Part shown: positions 19,520 to 30,534 of the stretch, piece after piece | Layout of the letters: each line of letters opens with the position of its first letter | Position numbering within the stretch: the first letter of the stretch is position 1 | DNA from: an uncultured Burkholderiales bacterium | Lineage (GTDB): Bacteria; Pseudomonadota; Gammaproteobacteria; Burkholderiales; Burkholderiaceae_C | DNA length: 64,000 bases | NCBI GenBank assembly: GCA_903838355.1 | Contig: CAILYC010000059.1 | Span: 1-64,000, forward strand | Direction of reading: 5' to 3' | The notes under the pieces: generated by a model | What the model was told of the DNA's origin: nothing | What the model saw: only the letters and a program-made list of their open reading frames with translations | Database searches by the model: none | Made by a program: the position numbers and the translations under genes

Positions 19520-19828
19520 ATGTCTTGGACAAGTTTATTGAACCACATCGCCAATTTTTTTCTACCCAGCCTCGTTTTGGCGCTGGCTTTGAGCCTTGGC
19601 TCGGCCCTTTGGGGGGCTTTTAAAGGCCGCAAAACCCTTAAAACCCGCCCCTTGCGCGTTTTGGGCGGGGGCGTGGTCTTGTTCCTGGTCGGGGCGGGGT
19701 GTCAAACAGCCCTCTTGTTGGGGGGCTTTAAAGACGGCTCCGTCGAGGGGTATGCCGCCTTGATGGGGGTTTTGGCGCTCACCCATTGGCTCATGTCTTG
19801 GTCCCTCAGGGGGTCAAAGAAAGGCTAG
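19520..19828 (+). CDS. Small membrane protein of unknown function
   Basis: A 102-residue protein with three probable membrane segments: ~12-33 (FFLPSLVLALALSLGSALW), ~46-68 (VLGGGVVLFLVGAGCQTALLLGG) and ~76-94. Basic residues lie between the first two (KGRKTLKTRPLR) and at the C-terminus. I recognise no domain. It is divergent from hemA with only 23 bases between starts, so their promoters must overlap each other's coding or leader regions. Such small proteins next to hemA occur in Burkholderiales, but I know no function. Confidence 0.6.
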   Translation: MSWTSLLNHIANFFLPSLVLALALSLGSALWGAFKGRKTLKTRPLRVLGGGVVLFLVGAGCQTALLLGGFKDGSVEGYAALMGVLALTHWLMSWSLRGSKKG

Positions 19829-19981
19829 GCGCAGTCCCCCTCTTGTTAAATGGGTCTGTTTTTCTCTGAAATGAGTCCAGCAAGGTCTTTTCTTGAAGTT
19901 TTTCTGTCAAGCGAGAGCCTCAGTTATTATTAGGGTTTGCTATAGCACCCACTTTGATTAGAGAAAAAGACGCCAACCACC

Positions 19982-22900
19982 ATGAATGCTCCCATTGCGC
20001 AACGCTTTTTGATGGCGCAGGCTGAAGACAGCCCCCGACTGCGAGAAATTCCCTACAACTACACCTCGTTTTCTGATCGGGAAATTGTCGCTCGACTGCT
20101 CGGACCTGCTTGTTGGTCCATCTTGGAGCGTTTGCGCCAAGAAAGACGCACAGGCCGCTCGGCTCGCATGCTCTATGAGGTGCTGGGTGACATCTGGGTG
20201 GTGCAGCGCAACCCTTATTTGGAAGACGATTTGCTCGACAACCCCAAGCGGCGAGCCCTCTTGATCGACGCACTTCTTCATCGCATCCATGAAATCGAGG
20301 CCAGGCGTTCGCCTCAAGAAGACGCCGAGCGAGATGCCTTGGTGAAAGAACTCCTCCACCATGCCAACGAAGCAGTGCTTCGCTTTAAGATGCAATTTGA
20401 CAGCGTATCCTTGCTGCGCAAAAAAACCCTCAAGGAGCTCAAGCGCTACACCGCCAGTGACAACATCAAGTTTGACCCGCTCTCGCGCGTGTCGCACGTG
20501 ACCGACGCCACCGATTGGCGAGTTGAGTATCCTTTTTTGGTCTTGACGCCTGACAGCGAGCAAGAAATGGCCGGACTGGTCAAAGGCTGCATTGACTTGG
20601 GGCTCACCATCATTCCCAGGGGCGGCGGCACGGGTTACACCGGAGGCGCCATTCCACTGTCTTGGCGCAGCGTGGTGATCAACACCGAAAAGCTTGAAAA
20701 AATGACCCCCATCCAAATCCGCAATCTGCCGGGTTTGGAGATCTCGGCGCCCACCATTTTTACCGAAGCTGGGGTGGTGACTCAGCGTGTGGCCAATGCC
20801 GCTGAAGCGGCGGGTTGGGTGTTTGCGGTTGACCCTACCAGTGCCGAGGCGTCTTGCATCGGTGGCAATATTGCGGTCAATGCTGGTGGTAAGAAGGCGG
20901 TGCTTTGGGGCACGGCCTTGGACAATTTGCTCAGTTGGAGAATGGTGACCCCAGACGCGCAGTGGCTCGAAGTCACGCGCATAGGGCACAATTTGGGCAA
21001 AATCCACGACGCACCAACCGCCAGCTTTGACTTGGCCTATTACCAAGCCGATGGGGTGAGCTTGATACGGCGCGAGCGGCTTGATATCCCAGGCTCGGCT
21101 TTTCGCAAAGAGGGCTTGGGCAAAGATGTCACGGACAAGTTTTTAAGTGGCTTGCCGGGCGTGCAAAAAGAGGGCTGTGACGGGCTGATCACGAGTGCGA
21201 CTTGGGTGCTGCACAAAATGCCTGCCCATGTGCGAACGGTGTGCATGGAGTTCTTTGGCAATGCCAAGGACGCGGTGCCAAGCATTGTCGAGATCAAAGA
21301 CTACATGTTCGCCGAGCAAAAAGCCTCGGGCGTCTTGCTTGCAGGACTAGAGCATTTGGACGACCGTTATTTGCGCGCCGTGGGCTATGCGACCAAGAGT
21401 AAGCGTGGCGGTTTGCCAAAAATGGTGCTCTTGGCCGATATCGCGGGCGATGACCCCGACCAGGTGGCCAGGGTGAGTTCTGAGGTGGTGAGGCTGGCCA
21501 ACTCCCGAAGTGGGGAAGGCTTTACCGCGGTGAGTTATGAAGCGAGAAAGAAGTTTTGGCTCGATCGCAAAAAAACAGCGGCCATCTCGCGCCACACCAA
21601 TGCTTTCAAAATCAATGAAGACGTGGTGATCCCTCTGCCCCGAATGGCCGAGTACACCGATGGCATTGAGTTCATCAACATTGAAATGTCGTTGAACAAC
21701 AAGATTGCGCTGTGCCGGGCCTTGGATCAATTTTTTGCCAACGGTCATTTGCCACTGGACACGAGCAAGGATCCTGGCGAGCAGCCTTCAAGCGACATGG
21801 TCCAAGAGCGTGTGCGCCAAGCCCGCAGCTTGATTGCTGAGGTGAGTGCTTTGTGGCAAGGGTGGTTGGATCAAAGTGAAACACTTTTTCCTCAACTGCA
21901 AGACCACAGTTTGCGCGCGAGTTGGAAGACACAGATCAAGGAGCCGCTTAACCGCATCTTCACAGGTGAGGTGTTCAAGCCCGTGCTCCAAGAATGCATT
22001 GCCATTCATCAGCGCGTTTTGAAAGGCCGAGTCTGGGTGGCACTGCACATGCACGCCGGAGACGGCAATGTGCACACCAATATTCCAGTCAACAGCGACG
22101 ACTACAACATGCTGCAAACCGCCCACCAGGCGGTGGCCAAAATCATGGTTTTGGCCCGAAAGTTGGACGGCGTGATCTCTGGCGAGCACGGCATTGGCAT
22201 CACCAAGTTGTCGTTTTTGACCGACGCGGAGTTGGCGCCTTTTGCCGCCTACAAGCAACGCATTGACCCCCAAGGCCATTTCAACAAAGGCAAGTTGGTC
22301 AAGTTCGATGAGTCTGATCTCTTGACCCGCCGCGGGGACTTGGGCCATGCCTACACTCCGAGTTTTGGTTTGATGGGACATGAATCCTTGATCATGCAGC
22401 AGTCGGACATTGGGGCCATCTCTGACAGCGTGAAAGACTGCTTGCGCTGCGGCAAATGCAAGCCCGTGTGCGCCACCCACGTGCCGCGCGCGAATTTGCT
22501 CTACAGCCCGAGAAACAAAATCTTGGCCACCTCTTTGCTCGTGGAGGCTTTTTTGTACGAGGAGCAAACCCGTCGAGGCGTCTCGGTCAAGCATTGGCAA
22601 GAATTTGAGGACGTGGCCGATCACTGCACTGTGTGCCACAAGTGTTTGTCCCCTTGTCCTGTGAAAATCGACTTTGGCGATGTGTCGATGAATATGCGCA
22701 ATTTGCTCAGAAAAATGGGCAAAAAGAGCTTTCGACCCGGTAACGCCGCGGCCATGCTCATGCTCAACGCGACCAACCCTGAGACGATCAAACTCGCCCG
22801 CGCGGCCATGGTGGATGTGGGCATGAAAGCCCAGCGTTTTGTCAATGGACTGCTTTCGGGTTGGGCCTTGGCCCAAACCAAAGCGCCGCCCTCGAGCATT

Positions 22901-23854
22901 GGTCTTGGGAGCATCAAAGAGCAGGTTATTCACTTTGTGAATAAAAAAATGCCTGGCAATTTACCCAAGAAAACGGCGCGCGCGCTCTTGGACATTGAAG
23001 ACCAAAACTACGTCCCCATCATCAGGAACCCCAAAACCACCCAGGCCGAAACCGAGGCGGTGTTTTACTTTCCGGGATGTGGATCTGAGAGGCTGTTTTC
23101 TCAAGTGGGCCTGGCTACCCAGGCGATGCTCTGGCACGCGGGTGTTCAAACGGTATTGCCCCCAGGTTACCTCTGTTGTGGCTACCCCCAGCGCGGCAGC
23201 GGTCAGTTTGACAAGGCTGAGAAAATCATCACCGACAACCGGGTGCTATTTCACCGAGTGGCCAACACGTTGAACTATCTCGACATCAAGACGGTGGTGG
23301 TGAGTTGTGGAACTTGTTACGATCAGCTTCAAGGCTATCAGTTTGACAAAATATTTCCAGGCTGCCGCATCATCGATATCCATGAGTATTTGCTAGAGAA
23401 GGGCATCACTTTGGATGCCTCCAACAACAAAGCCTACCTCTACCATGACCCGTGTCACAGCCCTTTGAAATTGCAGTCACCCATGTTGACCGTCAAAGCT
23501 TTGGTGGGCGAGCAAGTGCTTGAGTCCGAGCGCTGCTGCGGTGAGTCGGGCACGCTCGGTGTCACCCGCCCCGACATCTCAACGCAGGTGCGTTTCCGTA
23601 AAGAAGAGGAACTACTCTCTGACGAGACGCGCATTCGGTCCCTGAGTGGCCAAGACAGTGGAGACGTCACCATTCTCACGAGCTGCCCGAGTTGTTTGCA
23701 AGGACTCACGCGCTATGAGGGGGATTTGAAAAGTGGGCTCTTGAAGGCCGACTACATTGTGGTGGAGATGGCCCGCATAATTTTGGGTGAGGATTGGATG
23801 CCCGAGTACGTAAAAGCGGCCAATGCCGGCGGTATTGAGCGCGTGCTTGTCTAA
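19982..23854 (+). CDS. Three-module FAD/Fe-S oxidoreductase (DUF3683 type)
   Basis: A 1290-residue fusion. The N-terminal ~180 residues match the DUF3683 type. A PCMH FAD-binding domain follows ([17 protein letters not shown] near 210), then a FAD-oxidase C-terminal domain ([13 protein letters not shown] near 687, [11 protein letters not shown] near 733). A two-cluster ferredoxin domain comes next ([14 protein letters not shown] near 818, [12 protein letters not shown] near 881). Two CCG domains end the protein (CGSERLF...[10 protein letters not shown] near 1030-1065, HDPCHSP...CCGESG near 1154-1188). This resembles GlcD and GlcF, or GlpC, joined in one chain, so oxidation of a D-2-hydroxy acid with electrons passed to quinone is likely. 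The substrate is unknown. It is monocistronic or leads into the DUF971 gene 54 bases downstream. Confidence 0.88.
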   Translation: MNAPIAQRFLMAQAEDSPRLREIPYNYTSFSDREIVARLLGPACWSILERLRQERRTGRSARMLYEVLGDIWVVQRNPYLEDDLLDNPKRRALLIDALLHRIHEIEARRSPQEDAERDALVKELLHHANEAVLRFKMQFDSVSLLRKKTLKELKRYTASDNIKFDPLSRVSHVTDATDWRVEYPFLVLTPDSEQEMAGLVKGCIDLGLTIIPRGGGTGYTGGAIPLSWRSVVINTEKLEKMTPIQIRNLPGLEISAPTIFTEAGVVTQRVANAAEAAGWVFAVDPTSAEASCIGGNIAVNAGGKKAVLWGTALDNLLSWRMVTPDAQWLEVTRIGHNLGKIHDAPTASFDLAYYQADGVSLIRRERLDIPGSAFRKEGLGKDVTDKFLSGLPGVQKEGCDGLITSATWVLHKMPAHVRTVCMEFFGNAKDAVPSIVEIKDYMFAEQKASGVLLAGLEHLDDRYLRAVGYATKSKRGGLPKMVLLADIAGDDPDQVARVSSEVVRLANSRSGEGFTAVSYEARKKFWLDRKKTAAISRHTNAFKINEDVVIPLPRMAEYTDGIEFINIEMSLNNKIALCRALDQFFANGHLPLDTSKDPGEQPSSDMVQERVRQARSLIAEVSALWQGWLDQSETLFPQLQDHSLRASWKTQIKEPLNRIFTGEVFKPVLQECIAIHQRVLKGRVWVALHMHAGDGNVHTNIPVNSDDYNMLQTAHQAVAKIMVLARKLDGVISGEHGIGITKLSFLTDAELAPFAAYKQRIDPQGHFNKGKLVKFDESDLLTRRGDLGHAYTPSFGLMGHESLIMQQSDIGAISDSVKDCLRCGKCKPVCATHVPRANLLYSPRNKILATSLLVEAFLYEEQTRRGVSVKHWQEFEDVADHCTVCHKCLSPCPVKIDFGDVSMNMRNLLRKMGKKSFRPGNAAAMLMLNATNPETIKLARAAMVDVGMKAQRFVNGLLSGWALAQTKAPPSSIGLGSIKEQVIHFVNKKMPGNLPKKTARALLDIEDQNYVPIIRNPKTTQAETEAVFYFPGCGSERLFSQVGLATQAMLWHAGVQTVLPPGYLCCGYPQRGSGQFDKAEKIITDNRVLFHRVANTLNYLDIKTVVVSCGTCYDQLQGYQFDKIFPGCRIIDIHEYLLEKGITLDASNNKAYLYHDPCHSPLKLQSPMLTVKALVGEQVLESERCCGESGTLGVTRPDISTQVRFRKEEELLSDETRIRSLSGQDSGDVTILTSCPSCLQGLTRYEGDLKSGLLKADYIVVEMARIILGEDWMPEYVKAANAGGIERVLV

Positions 23855-23908
23855 AACGCTGGATTCACTGGGGGTTGGGGCCGCCTTGGCCCTTCGTCAC
23901 CTTGATTC

Positions 23909-24352
23909 ATGATTGGACCTATTTTGATTGAAAAATTAACGAAAAAAGCCCCCACGGTGCTTGACCTCACGGTGCACCAAGGCTCCAAAAAGTTAGAAGT
24001 GAAATTTGCCGGGGGCGAGTGCTTTGAGATTGCCTTTGAGCTCATGCGCATCTACAGTCCCTCGGCCGAGGTGCAAGGACACGGGCCTGGGCAAGAGGTG
24101 CTGCAAACGGGCAAACGTGGCGTGGGCATGATGGGTCTGGAGCCCGTGGGCAACTACGCCGTGCAACCCACCTTCAGTGATGGCCATGACAGCGGCATCT
24201 TCACCTGGGACTACCTCTACCACCTGGGCTCTGAGCAAGAACGCTTGTGGCGTGACTATGAAAAGCGGCTCAAGGCACAAGGCCTTCACCGCGACCAAGC
24301 GATGACCACCAAGGCCAGTCCAGCAGGAGGTTCTTGCGGCCATTCTCATTAG
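23909..24352 (+). CDS. DUF971 family protein
   Basis: A 147-residue protein of the DUF971 family, equivalent to the N-terminal domain of gamma-butyrobetaine hydroxylase. The core runs from LDLTVHQGSKKLEVKFAGG through GKRGVGMMGLEPVGNYAVQ to FSDGHDSGIFTWDYLYHLG. The C-terminus ends in GGSCGHSH, a Cys/His-rich tip that could bind metal. Related proteins have been linked to iron-sulfur metabolism. It lies directly upstream of ubiE, a constant neighbour in betaproteobacteria, though a role in ubiquinone synthesis has not been shown to my knowledge. Confidence 0.85.
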   Translation: MIGPILIEKLTKKAPTVLDLTVHQGSKKLEVKFAGGECFEIAFELMRIYSPSAEVQGHGPGQEVLQTGKRGVGMMGLEPVGNYAVQPTFSDGHDSGIFTWDYLYHLGSEQERLWRDYEKRLKAQGLHRDQAMTTKASPAGGSCGHSH

Positions 24353-24486
24353 CCCACAAGGGGCGGGTTGCGCCTGAAATGAGCTGTCTTGCTGGGGATC
24401 CACGCTTTCAGCGCAATTCCAACGTCACTTGCGTTTTTTGTAGGTATTGGGCCCCAAGTGGCGGCATTCCCCTTTAACATCAAGGC

Positions 24487-25218
24487 ATGGGTAAAACACA
24501 TTTCGGTTTTCAAAGCGTCGATGAGGCTGAAAAATCCTCACGGGTGCGCACGGTTTTTGATTCGGTGGCCTCCAATTATGACGTCATGAACGACTTGATG
24601 TCTCTCGGGTTGCACCGTGCTTGGAAGGCCTACACCGTGTTGGTGGCCGATTTGGGGCTGGGCATGCGAGTGCTCGACATTGCCGCTGGCACGGGTGACT
24701 TGACCCGCGCTTTTGCCCAAAAAGTCGGCTCAAGTGGCCTGGTGGTCCAAAGCGACATCAATTGGTCGATGTTGAAAACCGGTCGCGACCGCTTGATCAA
24801 TGAGGGCTTGCTGCTGCCTGCAGTGGTGTGCGATGCCGAAGGCTTGCCCTTTGCCAGTGAGAGTTTTGATCGCGTGAGTGTGGCCTTTGGGCTGCGCAAC
24901 ATGACGCACAAGGACCTGGCCTTGAAAGAGATGTGCCGTGTCTTAAAGCCAGGCGGAAAACTCATGGTCTTGGAGTTCTCCAAGGTGGTGGCCCCTTTGC
25001 AAAAAGTCTACGACTGGTACTCCTTTCATTTGTTGCCCAAAATCGGCAAATGGGTGGCCAAGGATGAAGGCAGTTACCGCTATTTGGCCGAGTCCATCCG
25101 CATGCACCCGGATCAAGAAGCCCTCAAGGGCATGATGCGGCATGCGGGTTTTGGACACGTGGATGTGCACAATTTGAGCGCTGGTGTGGTGGCCCTCCAC
25201 GTGGGGATCAAATGCTAA
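24487..25218 (+). CDS. ubiE: Ubiquinone/menaquinone C-methyltransferase
   Basis: A 243-residue SAM-dependent C-methyltransferase acting on the benzoquinol ring of ubiquinone precursors. It starts [19 protein letters not shown], the usual UbiE beginning. The SAM motif is [15 protein letters not shown], and [16 protein letters not shown] and VLEFSK are the second UbiE signature. E. coli UbiE has 251 residues. The stop codon overlaps the start of the Tim44-like gene by seven bases, so translation of the two is likely coupled. It leads a ubiquinone block with ubiJ and ubiB. Confidence 0.96.
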   Translation: MGKTHFGFQSVDEAEKSSRVRTVFDSVASNYDVMNDLMSLGLHRAWKAYTVLVADLGLGMRVLDIAAGTGDLTRAFAQKVGSSGLVVQSDINWSMLKTGRDRLINEGLLLPAVVCDAEGLPFASESFDRVSVAFGLRNMTHKDLALKEMCRVLKPGGKLMVLEFSKVVAPLQKVYDWYSFHLLPKIGKWVAKDEGSYRYLAESIRMHPDQEALKGMMRHAGFGHVDVHNLSAGVVALHVGIKC

Positions 25219-26417
25219 AACGCCTGGCCACTCAAGTGACAGCTCCAAGGCTGGGCGCTTGGTCAGTGCTGGGCAAGCAGTTGGCGCTTGGCGCCTTTTG
25301 GGGCCCACTCCAATGCCAAGCCGAGTCTGAGCCCCTGGCCCCAAGCGAGGCCGCCTTGGCGCCTGGCGCCTTGGGGGGAATGTGGGGAATGTGGGGATTG
25401 GGTGGATTGGGTGGATTGGGGGGAGGATGGTGGGCTGTGGCCCTGAGTGTGGCCTTCGGGGCGGTGCTCGCCTTGGCGCTCTTGATGCTGTTGAACCGTG
25501 GGGGTTTGCTGCGCGCTTTCATGTCCAGAGGTGGGGCGGTTGGGCAACGCCGAGCCATTTACACCGCACCCCGAGAGTCCTTGGGGGCACACTTCTTTCG
25601 CCGTAAGCCCCCATCCGCTTTAACCATGACTGTGCCGTTTCTCACGCCCTACAACCCCAAGAACGTGGGCAACGATGCCTCTGCGAGACCTTGGGAGTCG
25701 CCCGAGCGAGAGCGCATACTGGGCAGCATCCTTGCGATGGAGGTGAGCACGGGCGCGGCAACACAAGACGCGCGTTTGTGGGGTGCCCAGGGGGTGAGGC
25801 CCGCATGGGGTGCACCAAGTGAATCAAGTGCAATGGGTACACCCCTGGAGAGCGCAAATTGGGCCCATCAGGACCTGCCCCAAGCGTGGCGCGAGGGCTT
25901 GACGCTTGAGCCCCAAACCTGGTCTCGGTTTGACCCGATCAGTGCGGCTTATGTCCATCCCCCACCAGGTTCAAGTTCAGCGGATTTTTCTCCCCATTGG
26001 CCTTTTGAGTTTGAAGTGGCCGATTTTTTAAAGATGGCTCAAAAGCATTTTTTGTCCCTGCAAGAAGCTTGGGATCGGCGCGATCTGGTTCAAATGAAAC
26101 ATTTCTTGAGCCCCGCCATGCTGCAAGACGTGCAGGACCAACTCGCCCAGATGGCTCCAGAGCAGCCCACCCTCGGTGAGCAAGCCCCAAGCCCAGTCTT
26201 GAGTGAGGTCTTGATGCTCGAGTCCCAGTGCTTGAGTGTCAAGCGCGAAGGACAAGAGCAAAAAGTGAGTGTTGAGCTCTCTGGCATGATCCGCGAAGGC
26301 CTGAGTGCCAGCCCCAATCCGTTTCGCGAAATTTGGACATGGTCCAAGACCATGCTGCCCCAACAACCCAACGACTTGCAAGGCTGGCGCGTGTGTGCCT
26401 TGGAGGCCTTGCAATGA
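25212..26417 (+). CDS. Tim44-like domain membrane protein
   Basis: A 401-residue protein. The N-terminus carries a hydrophobic start, a Gly/Trp-rich stretch (residues ~57-75, repeated GLGGLGG) and a membrane helix at ~76-95 ([18 protein letters not shown]). A long variable linker (100-255) precedes a C-terminal Tim44-like domain (~255-400: [26 protein letters not shown], ending [13 protein letters not shown]). Tim44-like domains bind membranes or hydrophobic ligands. The gene overlaps ubiE and precedes ubiJ, a position kept in Burkholderiales, so it may assist ubiquinone synthesis or its membrane organisation. That role is inference. Confidence 0.75.
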   Translation: MLKRLATQVTAPRLGAWSVLGKQLALGAFWGPLQCQAESEPLAPSEAALAPGALGGMWGMWGLGGLGGLGGGWWAVALSVAFGAVLALALLMLLNRGGLLRAFMSRGGAVGQRRAIYTAPRESLGAHFFRRKPPSALTMTVPFLTPYNPKNVGNDASARPWESPERERILGSILAMEVSTGAATQDARLWGAQGVRPAWGAPSESSAMGTPLESANWAHQDLPQAWREGLTLEPQTWSRFDPISAAYVHPPPGSSSADFSPHWPFEFEVADFLKMAQKHFLSLQEAWDRRDLVQMKHFLSPAMLQDVQDQLAQMAPEQPTLGEQAPSPVLSEVLMLESQCLSVKREGQEQKVSVELSGMIREGLSASPNPFREIWTWSKTMLPQQPNDLQGWRVCALEALQ

Positions 26418-26514
26418 AGGCATTGGCCGCCTCGACCCCCCTCAAGGCCGCACGATGGTCTGGCAGGCCTCTTTGGAGTCTCACCTTTTTTTGTATTGAG
26501 CGAAAGTCCCCCGC

Positions 26515-27225
26515 ATGACCCGCAACCCTTTTGACGATGCCCGTTTTTCTCAGTCTGACACTCAGACTCATGCGCGTGGGACGCAAGACGCTCAAGCGGG
26601 GGAGCATTTTTTCAGCCCTCAAACGCTTTGGGCTGAGCTAGACAAAGGTCTCAGGGCCATCGAGCGTCGAGTCTTGGGCGTCAAGCTGCCAGCGGCTTTG
26701 GTGCACGAGGTCTTGGACCGTGTGCTGCTTTTCATCAACCATGTGCTCCTGCACGAGCCCCAAGCACTTCACCGCTTAAAGCGCCAGCAAGGCAGGACGT
26801 TGTCGCTGCAGTGGCACGATTGGAACTGGCGGCTGCGCATCACCCGTGCAGGTTTGCTCGAGCGCGAGCAAGCGTTGGCGCTCGCTGGGTCAGAGGCCAA
26901 CGACAAGCCTCTTCACCTGCTCACCAAGACAGACTTGTCCATTATTTTGGTCGAAACGAGCCTGCTCGATGTGGCAAGCCGGCTCATGAGGGATGAAAAA
27001 CCCGCCCTTCGCATCGAAGGCGATGTGCAACTCGCCGCCGAGGTCAATTGGTTGGTGGACCATGTGCAGTGGGATTACGAAGACGATTTGTCTAAAATCG
27101 TGGGTGACGCCTACGCCCATCAGGTGGTTCGTGTGGGGCATTGGGCGCTCGATGCGATTCGCCGCTTTGCCGGCAGTGCCTACGCCCGGGCCAGCACGCT
27201 CGCGGGCGGGGTGGGCGTCAAATGA
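26515..27225 (+). CDS. ubiJ: Ubiquinone biosynthesis accessory factor UbiJ (SCP2 domain)
   Basis: A 236-residue protein with an SCP2-like lipid-binding domain in the N-terminal half ([32 protein letters not shown]) and a helical C-terminal part ([27 protein letters not shown]). In E. coli UbiJ binds ubiquinone intermediates within the soluble Ubi complex together with UbiK. Its stop codon overlaps the ubiB ATG by four bases (ATGA), and this order (ubiE, ..., ubiJ, ubiB) is the standard ubiquinone operon. Sequence identity to E. coli UbiJ is low by eye, so the name rests on domain plus position. Confidence 0.85.
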   Translation: MTRNPFDDARFSQSDTQTHARGTQDAQAGEHFFSPQTLWAELDKGLRAIERRVLGVKLPAALVHEVLDRVLLFINHVLLHEPQALHRLKRQQGRTLSLQWHDWNWRLRITRAGLLEREQALALAGSEANDKPLHLLTKTDLSIILVETSLLDVASRLMRDEKPALRIEGDVQLAAEVNWLVDHVQWDYEDDLSKIVGDAYAHQVVRVGHWALDAIRRFAGSAYARASTLAGGVGVK

Positions 27226-28784
27226 GCCGTTTTTTCCGTGGTTTTGTGATCTTTTTGGTGGTCTGGCGCTTTGGCTTGGATCAGTTGATCCTCTCTGGGT
27301 TCAAGCAGCCTTGGATTCGGGTGTTGGCGCCTCGCTTGCGCTTGGGACGGGACTTGTCCGCGCCCCGTGGGCAGCGTCTGCGCCAGGCCTTGGAGACCTT
27401 GGGGCCGATTTTTGTGAAATTTGGCCAAGTGCTCTCGACTCGGCGAGATTTGTTGCCTCAAGACATCGCCATTGAGCTCGCCGCCTTGCAAGACCGGGTG
27501 CCGCCATTTGACTCGGGCGTCGCCGTGGCCACGATTGAGAGAGCCTTTGGCAAGTCAGTTGACGATATTTTTTCTCGATTTGACCGTGAACCAGTGGCGA
27601 GTGCCTCTATTGCACAAGTGCACTTTGCCGCCTTGATCGATGCCAAAGGCGAGAGCCACGAGGTGGCTGTCAAAGTCATTCGCCCGCTGATGAAGGAAGT
27701 CATCGAGAAGGACTTGGCGCTCATGCGCACCATGGCCGGGTGGTTGGATCGTCTGTCGGTGGATGGCCGGCGCTTGAAGCCCAAGCTCGTGGTGGCCGAG
27801 TTTGACAAGTATTTGCACGATGAGCTCGACTTGGTGCGCGAAGCGGCCAACGCCGCGCAGTTGCGGCGAAATATGCAAGGTCTCAATTTGGTGCTGATTC
27901 CAGAAATGTTTTGGGACTACTGCCACCAAGATGTGATCGTGATGGAGCGCATGTTTGGTGTGCCCATCAGCCAAGTGGATCAATTGATTGAAGCCGGTGT
28001 GGATATCAAACAGTTGGCCAGAGATGGGGTCACCTTGTTTTTTACCCAGGTGTTTCGCGATGGCTTTTTCCATGCCGACATGCATCCGGGCAATATCCAA
28101 GTGAGCGTGGACGCGAGAACTCTCGGGCGTTATGTGTCGCTGGATTTTGGCATTGTGGGCACACTCACCGAGTATGACAAAGAGTATTTGGCGCAGAACT
28201 TTACCGCTTTTTTCCGCCGTGACTATAAACGTGTCGCCGAGCTGCACTTGGAGTCGGGCTGGGTCCCCCCTCAAACGCGCATCGATGAGTTGGAGAGCGC
28301 CATTCGAACCGTTTGCGAGCCTTATTTTGATCGCCCCTTGAAAGAAATTTCTTTGGGGATGGTGCTCATGCGTTTGTTCCAAACATCAAGGCGTTTTGAC
28401 GTGCAAATTCAGCCTCAACTGGTGCTCTTGCAAAAAACCTTGCTCAACATTGAAGGACTGGGTCGTGAGCTCGATCCCGATCTGGACTTGTGGAGCACGG
28501 CCAAGCCCTTTTTGGAAAGATGGATGCTCGAACAAATTGGTCCCAAGAAATTGTGGAAGCAACTGCTCGCTCAGGCCCCACGCTATGCCAAAATTTTGCC
28601 GGAATTGCCGCGCTTGATGCACGACTATTTGCAGCACCCCCACGCCATGGTCTCCTCGGCCGAACTCTTGCAAGTGCTGCAAGAGAGTCGCCAAACGCAG
28701 CGGCTCTTGGTGCGTGTGCTCTGGATTGCGTTGGGCTTTGTGTTGGGCTTGGTGGTCATGCAGTGGCTCAACATCTCCTCTTAG
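27222..28784 (+). CDS. ubiB: Ubiquinone biosynthesis kinase-like protein UbiB
   Basis: A 520-residue atypical kinase/ATPase of the ABC1/ADCK family needed for ubiquinone synthesis, probably extracting precursors from the membrane. The family KxGQ motif is in [16 protein letters not shown], the Ala-rich loop is [13 protein letters not shown], the ATP-site Lys is in VAVKVIRP, and the metal-binding block is [11 protein letters not shown]-terminal helix ([15 protein letters not shown]) anchors it in the inner membrane. ATG 27222 overlaps the ubiJ stop and gives the expected N-terminus. E. coli UbiB has 546 residues. Confidence 0.95.
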   Translation: MSRFFRGFVIFLVVWRFGLDQLILSGFKQPWIRVLAPRLRLGRDLSAPRGQRLRQALETLGPIFVKFGQVLSTRRDLLPQDIAIELAALQDRVPPFDSGVAVATIERAFGKSVDDIFSRFDREPVASASIAQVHFAALIDAKGESHEVAVKVIRPLMKEVIEKDLALMRTMAGWLDRLSVDGRRLKPKLVVAEFDKYLHDELDLVREAANAAQLRRNMQGLNLVLIPEMFWDYCHQDVIVMERMFGVPISQVDQLIEAGVDIKQLARDGVTLFFTQVFRDGFFHADMHPGNIQVSVDARTLGRYVSLDFGIVGTLTEYDKEYLAQNFTAFFRRDYKRVAELHLESGWVPPQTRIDELESAIRTVCEPYFDRPLKEISLGMVLMRLFQTSRRFDVQIQPQLVLLQKTLLNIEGLGRELDPDLDLWSTAKPFLERWMLEQIGPKKLWKQLLAQAPRYAKILPELPRLMHDYLQHPHAMVSSAELLQVLQESRQTQRLLVRVLWIALGFVLGLVVMQWLNISS

Positions 28785-28886
28785 GCTGACGGCGCTTTGT
28801 TTTTTTGGTGGGGCGCTGTTTTAAAATACGGTTTTCACTGATTCATCCCCACTGTGCTCGGGCGGGTTTTTTAGGGAGATGCCCCC

Positions 28887-30353
28887 ATGTTGTTGGCCTT
28901 GGTCATTGTGTATTTGTTGATCACCATTGCGATTGGTTTGCTGGCGGCTCGGCGTGTGAAAAACACCTCGGACTACGCCATTGCCGGGCGTCATTTGCCC
29001 TTGGTGATGATCGTCACCACCACCTTTGCCACTTGGTTTGGCTCTGAGACGGTGCTCGGTATTCCGGCCAAATTTGTCAACTCCGGGCTCAACGGGGTGA
29101 TTGAAGACCCCTTTGGGGCTGGGTTTTGTTTGATTTTGGTGGGGATGTTTTTTGCAGGCAAGCTCTACCGCATGACGCTGCTCACCATTGCGGACTACTA
29201 CCGTGAACGCTACGGCCGAGACGTTGAGGTGGTCTGCACCTTGATCATCATGGTGAGTTACTTGGGTTGGGTCTCCGCTCAGGTCAGCGCTTTGGGGCTG
29301 GTCTTTAATGTTCTATCCGATGGGGTCATTCCCATGCCGGTGGGCATGGCCATCGGGGTGGTGTCGATTTTGGCCTACACCTTGTTTGGCGGCATGTGGT
29401 CGGTGGCCATCACCGATTTTATTCAGATGATCATATTGGTGTGTGGACTCGCCACCCTGGCGGTCTTTGCCGGCGGCCAGGCCGGCGGCGCTGAGCGCGT
29501 GATGGCCCTGGCCCAATCCAAAGACATGTTTCACTTTTTGCCCCAGGCCAATTGGCACGATGTGATGTTTTTTGTCGCCTCGGGGCTGACCATCATGCTG
29601 GGCTCCATCCCGCAGCAAGACGTGTTTCAGCGCGTCATGTCGGCCAACTCGATCGAGTCTGCGACGCGAGGCCCCATCATTGGCGGGATTTGCTACTTGT
29701 TGTTTGCCTTTGTGCCGATGTTCTTGGTGGTGAGCGCCATGATCATCATGCCACAGGAGGCCTTGAGACTCATCAGTGACGATCCTCAGCGGGTGCTGCC
29801 GACGTTGGTGATGCAAAAAATGCCGTTTGTGATGCAAGTGATCTTTTTTGGCGCTTTGCTCTCGGCCATCAAATCCACGGCGTCGGCCACGTTGCTCGCG
29901 CCCAGTGTGACCTTCACCGAAAACATTTGGCGCCAATTCAGACCCGAGATGGACGACCGTGCCGAGCTCAGGGCCATGCGCGTGACCGTGCTCGTGTTCA
30001 GTGCGGTGGTTTTGGTTTATGCAATTGCCATGCAAGGCACCAGCATTTATGAAATGGTCTCGGGCGCCTATCAAGTGCCCTTGGTGGGTGCCTTTGTGCC
30101 TTTGGCCTTTGGGCTTTATTGGTCCAAAGCCACCACCCAAGGTGCGGTGCTCTCCATCGCTTTGGGTTTGCTCACTTGGCTGCTTTTTTTGGCGACCCCC
30201 ATGGGCGACGTGTTGCCCGCGCAAGGGGTGGGTCTTGTCGTGGCGACGCTGGCCATGGTGGCGGGGTCGCTCTCGCCTCAGTGGATGCGCAATGTCAAAA
30301 GCAGCCATCGATTCCACCCGGGGATGAACCCTCAAGCCGGTGAAGTGCGATGA
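28887..30353 (+). CDS. Sodium:solute symporter family transporter
   Basis: A 488-residue inner-membrane transporter of the SSS family, using a sodium or proton gradient. The N-terminus begins directly with a membrane helix (LLALVIVYLLITIAIGLLAARR) followed by the family's R-x-x-x-DYAIAGRHLP block. TFATWFGSETVLGIPAKF and SIPQQDVFQRVMSA are conserved SSS segments. About 13 helices are expected. It follows ubiB by about 100 bases, with GGGAG before the ATG. No neighbouring catabolic gene reveals the substrate, so PutP-, PanF- or other-type transport cannot be told apart. Confidence 0.85.
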   Translation: MLLALVIVYLLITIAIGLLAARRVKNTSDYAIAGRHLPLVMIVTTTFATWFGSETVLGIPAKFVNSGLNGVIEDPFGAGFCLILVGMFFAGKLYRMTLLTIADYYRERYGRDVEVVCTLIIMVSYLGWVSAQVSALGLVFNVLSDGVIPMPVGMAIGVVSILAYTLFGGMWSVAITDFIQMIILVCGLATLAVFAGGQAGGAERVMALAQSKDMFHFLPQANWHDVMFFVASGLTIMLGSIPQQDVFQRVMSANSIESATRGPIIGGICYLLFAFVPMFLVVSAMIIMPQEALRLISDDPQRVLPTLVMQKMPFVMQVIFFGALLSAIKSTASATLLAPSVTFTENIWRQFRPEMDDRAELRAMRVTVLVFSAVVLVYAIAMQGTSIYEMVSGAYQVPLVGAFVPLAFGLYWSKATTQGAVLSIALGLLTWLLFLATPMGDVLPAQGVGLVVATLAMVAGSLSPQWMRNVKSSHRFHPGMNPQAGEVR

Positions 30354-30504
30354 AAGCCCAATGAGCTGAGCGCCTGAGGTCCCATGGGACCTTGATGGCC
30401 CATGACCACCCTTAGAAGACCCTAGGCTGCTATCAGCCCCTAGACCGTCCTAGCCGCCCCGAGCCGCCCCGAGCCGCCCCGAGCTCGGCGGATAGGCCTC
30501 TATA
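30354..30504. other. Structured intergenic region with palindrome, hairpin and tandem repeats
   Basis: This 151-base gap holds a perfect 16-bp palindrome AGGTCCCATGGGACCT (30377-30392), a hairpin CTAGGCTG/CAGCCCCTAG (30422-30443) and three perfect copies of CCGCCCCGAG (30454-30483). A TATAAT box follows at 30501-30506. No T tract marks a standard terminator. Confidence 0.6.
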
Positions 30505-30506
30505 AT
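30501..30506 (+). promoter_or_regulatory. TATAAT -10 box of the fmdB operon
   Basis: A perfect TATAAT overlaps an upstream ATG at 30505. Transcription from it would start near 30513, so that ATG cannot be used and translation should begin at 30535. The -35 region is GC-rich and shows no good TTGACA match. Confidence 0.45.
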
Positions 30507-30534
30507 GTTCGATTTCCCAGCCAGTCAGTTTCAA

